The notes beneath the pieces are model-generated. The model searched no databases, was not told the DNA's origin, and worked only from the letters and a program-made list of their open reading frames with translations. The translations under genes and the position numbers were made by a program. From the NCBI RefSeq assembly GCF_000720175.1, contig NZ_JOIX01000024.1, forward strand, positions 1 through 64,000: a DNA stretch of 64,000 bases, read 5' to 3'. This document shows, one piece after another, positions 61,801 to 64,000 of the stretch. Source of the DNA: Streptomyces sp. NRRL S-337. GTDB taxonomy: Bacteria; Actinomycetota; Actinomycetes; Streptomycetales; Streptomycetaceae. How positions within the stretch are numbered: the stretch's first letter is position 1; every line of letters starts with the position of its first letter.

Positions 61801-62121
61801 ATCGTCACCGCCCGGAACGCCATCGAGGCGCGGGTGGCGATCACCGACCGGATCAGGACGCTGACCGTGCACGGCCGCGAGGTGCACCAGATCGGGCTGC
61901 CGTTCCACTGGGGCCCCAACGGGGTGGTCACCGGCGACGCGGCCAACGAGCTGATGGCGATCGTGCTGGACCCCAACTCGCACATCCAGGAGGACAAGGC
62001 GCTCACCGCCGACATCCGCCCGGGCCGCCGGCCGCGCGGCCCCGCCCTGCCGCGCCTGGTGGCGGAGTACCGGCGGCGCGCGGGCATCACCGAGCACACC
62101 GGAGAGGACCGAAGGCCATGA
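58852..62121 (+). CDS. Formate dehydrogenase catalytic (molybdopterin) subunit
   Basis: The 1089-aa protein has an N-terminal [4Fe-4S] site (C51-x2-C54-x3-C58-x27-C86), the molybdopterin core, and ENQARVCHSSTVAGLGTSFGRGG with Cys189 in the position of selenocysteine of FdnG-type enzymes. It oxidises formate (or possibly reduces CO2). No twin-arginine signal is seen, so it probably faces the cytoplasm, unlike FdnG. An insertion rich in His/Ala/Gly lies around residues 340-385. ATG 58852 has GGAGG; stop overlaps the next ATG. Confidence 0.93.
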   Translation: MGVGRLLRDWPVYRQLTGGDPLGRGRAAMSARTEALRPRTETADRVVKSICPYCAVGCGQQVYVKDDRVVQIEGDPDSPVSRGRLCPKGSATLQLTTGPSRRHQVLYRRPYGTDWQPLDLDTAMDMIAERVIETRRDTWQWEADGKRVARTLGIASLGGATLDNEENYLIKKLLTGLGVVQVENQARVCHSSTVAGLGTSFGRGGATTFMQDLQHADCIVIEGSNFAEAHPVGFQWVMEAKARGARIIHVDPRFTRTSALCDLHVPIRAGTDLAFLGGLIHHVLSEEKDFREYVLAYTNAATLISEDFRDTEDLGGVFSGLDEEGRCYDPASWQYEGTDVQAPAGDVEQLHDRRLADLRGASHHAPGHAETHGSGGPQAAAEAPRDPTLTHPRCVYQILKRHYARYTPELVERTCGIPRETFRQVCDALTSNSGRERTSAFVYAVGWTQHATGSQYIRAASVLQLLLGNIGRPGGGIQALRGHASIQGSSDIPTLYNLLPGYLPMPHAHTHEDLDTFIAASRTDKGFWGDMRAYFVSLLKAYYGDAATPENDFCFDHLPRLTGSHSTYDTVMAQLDGVCKGYFLMGENPAVGSANTRLQRLGMANLDWLVVRDFSLIESATWWQDGPEIESGELATEDIGTEVFFLPAASHTEKSGSFTNTNRWLQWHHAAVEPDGDARSDLWFMYHLGRRIKQKLAASTDPRDRMVQDLTWDYPVEGDHGEPVAAAVLAEINGHGPDGAPLSAYTELKDDGSTRCGCWIYCGVFADGVNQAARRTPHTEQDWVAAEWAWAWPANRRILYNRASAAPDGTPWSARKAYVWWDAGAGRWTGHDVPDFVPDRAPDHVPPPGASGPDALRGDDPFIMQADGKGWLFAPSGLLDGPLPTHYEPQDSPFGNALYPDRPRSPTQERYVREGNRYHPSGDEPGAEVFPYVLTTHRLTEHFTAGGMSRWSSHLAELQPELFCEVSPRLAAERGLTHNGWATIVTARNAIEARVAITDRIRTLTVHGREVHQIGLPFHWGPNGVVTGDAANELMAIVLDPNSHIQEDKALTADIRPGRRPRGPALPRLVAEYRRRAGITEHTGEDRRP

Positions 62122-63035
62122 CCGACAGCCTGCTCAGCGGCCCTGAGCCGGATCCGGCCGGTGACGCCGGGCACACCGGTGCCCCGCCCCGGGTGGGGTT
62201 CTTCACCGACACGTCCGTCTGCATCGGCTGCAAGGCGTGCGAGGTGGCGTGCAAGGAGTGGAACGCCCTCCCGGAGGACGGGCTGACGCTCACCGGCATG
62301 TCGTACGACAACACCGCCGGGCTCGGGGCGTCCACCTGGCGGCACGTGGCCTTCATCGAGCAGTCGACGCCGCATCCGCCGGTGCCCGCGCCGGAGGGCC
62401 GTACGGTGCTGCCGCTCGCCGGGGACGCGGACCAATCGGCCGGCGGCGACCTGCGCTGGCTGATGTCCTCCGACGTCTGCAAGCACTGCACCCACGCCGC
62501 CTGCCTCGACGTCTGCCCGACCGGCTCGCTGTTCCGCACCGAGTTCGGGACCGTGGTGGTGCAGGAGGACATCTGCAACGGCTGCGGCTACTGCGTGCCG
62601 GCCTGCCCCTACGGGGTGATCGAGCAACGCCCGTCCGACGGCCGGGCGTTCAAGTGCACGCTCTGCTACGACCGGCTCGGCGCAGGACAGGAACCGGCCT
62701 GCGCGAAGGCCTGCCCGACCGAGTCGATCCAGTTCGGCCCGCTCGACGAGCTGCGTGAACGCGCGGCACTGCGGGTGGACCAGCTGCACGCGGCCGGGGT
62801 GGACCGGGCCCGCCTCTACGGCCACGATCCGGCGGACGGGGTCGGCGGCGACGGGGCGTTCTTCCTGCTGCTGGACGAGCCGGAGGTCTACGGGCTGCCG
62901 CCGGACCCGCAGGTCACCACCCGGGACCTGCCGGCGATGTGGAAGCACGCCGGCGCGGCGGCGCTGTCGCTGGTGGGCGGTTTCACGCTGTCCTTCGCGC
63001 TGCCCGCCGTGCTGCGGGGAAGGGGGCGGCGATGA
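62118..63035 (+). CDS. Four-cluster ferredoxin subunit of formate dehydrogenase
   Basis: The 305-aa protein has four [4Fe-4S] motifs (CIGCKACEVACKEW, CKHCTHAACLDVCPTG, CNGCGYCVPACPYGV, CTLCYDRL ... CAKACP), as in FdnH, and one C-terminal helix (ALSLVGGFTLSFALPAVL) for membrane attachment. It passes electrons from the catalytic subunit to the membrane subunit. ATG overlaps the upstream stop and its stop overlaps the NrfD-type ATG, so the three genes are translationally coupled. Confidence 0.93.
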   Translation: MTDSLLSGPEPDPAGDAGHTGAPPRVGFFTDTSVCIGCKACEVACKEWNALPEDGLTLTGMSYDNTAGLGASTWRHVAFIEQSTPHPPVPAPEGRTVLPLAGDADQSAGGDLRWLMSSDVCKHCTHAACLDVCPTGSLFRTEFGTVVVQEDICNGCGYCVPACPYGVIEQRPSDGRAFKCTLCYDRLGAGQEPACAKACPTESIQFGPLDELRERAALRVDQLHAAGVDRARLYGHDPADGVGGDGAFFLLLDEPEVYGLPPDPQVTTRDLPAMWKHAGAAALSLVGGFTLSFALPAVLRGRGRR

Positions 63036-64000
63036 CACGGCCCGACCGGCCGGGTGACCGGCGCGCACGGCGGTCCCGCAAGGGCGAGGAACTCATGGTC
63101 CCGCGCGCCGAGTTCGAGTCCTACTACGGCCGTCCGATCATCAAGGCACCCTCCTGGTCGGCCCGGGACATCGCCGGGTACTTCTTCCTCGGCGGCCTGG
63201 CGGGGGCCGGTTCGGTGCTCGCCGCGGGCGCCCAGCTGACCGGCCGGACCACGCTGGCGACCGGGATGAAGGTCTCGTCGCTGGCGGCCGTCTCGCTGTC
63301 CACCGCGGCGCTCGTCCACGACCTCGGCCGGCCCGCCCGGTTCGGCAACATGCTGCGCGTCATCAAGCCGACCTCGCCGATGAGCGTCGGCTCCTGGCTG
63401 CTCAGCGGCTACGGGCCGGCGGCCGGGGTGGCGGCGGTGTGCGCGATCGGCGGGCGGCTGCCGCGGGCCGGCGCCGCCGCCACCGCGGCCGCCGGGGCGC
63501 TGGGGCCGGCCGTGGCCACGTACACCGCCGTGCTCGCGGCGGACACCGCGGTGCCGGCCTGGCACGGCGCGCACCGTGAACTGCCCTACCTCTTCGCGGC
63601 CTCCGCGACCGCCGCGGCGTCCGGCATGGCGCTGGTGCTGGCGCCGCCCGGCGAGACCGCACCCGTGCGCTGCGCCGCCGTACTGGCCGCCGCTGCCGAC
63701 GCGGCGGCGACCCGGGCGGCGAAGCGGCGGCTGGGGATGGTGGCGGAGACCTACCGGGAGGGCCGGGCCGGCCGGCTGCTGCACGGGGCGGAGCTGCTGC
63801 TCGGCGCCGGGGCGGTGACCGCGGCGCTCGCCGCCCGCCGCTCCCGGGCGGCGGCCGTCGCCGCCGGGCTGGCGCTGCTGGCCGGCTCGGCGTGCACCCG
63901 GTTCGGCGTCTTCGCCGCCGGGATCGCCTCCGCCGAGGACCCGGCGTACACCGTCGTCCCCCAGCGCGCCACGAAGGAACCGTCCGGCGGGCCGGGACCG
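63032..64000 (+). CDS. NrfD/PsrC-type membrane subunit (partial, runs off window)
   Basis: The frame is open to the right edge (323 codons, no stop). It starts MTRPDRPGDRRARRSRKGEEL, then PSWSARDIAGYFFLGGLAGAGSVLAAGAQLTG and several helices with HDLGRPARFGNMLRVIKPTSPMSVGSWLLSG, typical of NrfD/PsrC quinone-reactive subunits, and WHGAHRELPYLFAAS. It should pass electrons from the Fe-S subunit to menaquinone. The ATG overlaps the preceding stop. Confidence 0.9.
   Translation, partial: MTRPDRPGDRRARRSRKGEELMVPRAEFESYYGRPIIKAPSWSARDIAGYFFLGGLAGAGSVLAAGAQLTGRTTLATGMKVSSLAAVSLSTAALVHDLGRPARFGNMLRVIKPTSPMSVGSWLLSGYGPAAGVAAVCAIGGRLPRAGAAATAAAGALGPAVATYTAVLAADTAVPAWHGAHRELPYLFAASATAAASGMALVLAPPGETAPVRCAAVLAAAADAAATRAAKRRLGMVAETYREGRAGRLLHGAELLLGAGAVTAALAARRSRAAAVAAGLALLAGSACTRFGVFAAGIASAEDPAYTVVPQRATKEPSGGPGP

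Noticed and set aside
58654..62097. Very long open frame on the minus strand opposite the formate dehydrogenase gene
   Set aside because: It mirrors high-GC codon bias of the plus-strand gene; only its last part (58012-58653) is a real phosphoesterase with its own GTG start.

Overview
This is a chromosomal window from a Streptomyces or a very close relative. The evidence is uniformly very high GC with strong GC bias at third codon positions, frequent GTG starts, and typical actinobacterial genes: RbpA, Ku with a lysine-rich tail, a MurJ paralogue, the polyprenol-phosphate mannose synthase/Lnt pair, a GH18 chitinase, a chitin-type LPMO and an NsrR/Hmp pair. No rRNA, tRNA, CRISPR array, transposase or phage gene was seen. 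About 57 genes are supported; the last runs off the right edge.

0-7 kb: a long hairpin and a 59-bp tandem repeat, an MFS exporter, a methyltransferase, a Pro-rich orphan, MurJ, then the NHEJ pair (LigD-type polymerase and Ku, divergent with only about 30 bp between starts), followed by small S4 and YchJ-type proteins. A stand-alone LigD-type 3'-phosphoesterase lies 53 kb away at 58.0-58.7 kb.

7.6-21.4 kb: a conserved-looking housekeeping block. A small membrane protein sits with an FtsK/SpoIIIE-like membrane protein whose Walker A lacks its lysine. Then come a MocR regulator divergent from YczE, a GDPD, a UMF1-type MFS protein, rbpA behind a textbook sigma-R promoter, FxsA, Ppm1 and Lnt (GTGA-coupled), a 505-nt structured gap, an amidohydrolase and an Lrp regulator.

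21.4-30.6 kb: catabolism. An ACAD10/11-like kinase, a CrtC/AttH-like protein and an acyl-CoA dehydrogenase lie on one strand. The chitinase has two DasR-like boxes and a strong terminator. A TetR and a GAF regulator precede an acetaldehyde-type dehydrogenase, whose usual partner DUF779 is instead at 48.8 kb.

30.6-49.2 kb: accessory and signalling region. It holds a PAS-PAS-GAF-PP2C-HATPase protein, a GlxA-type regulator divergent from a quinone oxidoreductase, an ArsR-type regulator coupled to an alpha/beta hydrolase, DoxX, a ClC channel, an SDR, a TetR/flavin monooxygenase pair, a truncated HxlR remnant, an FG-GAP protein, and nsrR-hmp-membrane protein. Two near-identical operators (ATTGCA-CTK-TGCAAT) and an 18-bp TetR-type inverted repeat mark its promoters.

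49.3-64 kb: an orphan protein, a secreted LPMO with a DasR-like box, LacI divergent from nucleoside hydrolase plus MFS, a Vms1/eRF1-like protein related to bacterial hibernation factors beside small DUF2795/DUF5709 proteins, a cysteine hydrolase, the phosphoesterase, and a translationally coupled formate dehydrogenase operon (catalytic subunit with Cys in place of Sec, four-cluster Fe-S subunit, NrfD-type membrane subunit).

The most unusual signals are short palindromic repeats of one family lying inside genes (one as an exact 14-codon in-frame insertion in a kinase, one supplying the stop codon of FxsA), the shared palindromic operators, the degenerate FtsK-like ATPase, and the kinase/CrtC-like/acyl-CoA dehydrogenase set.
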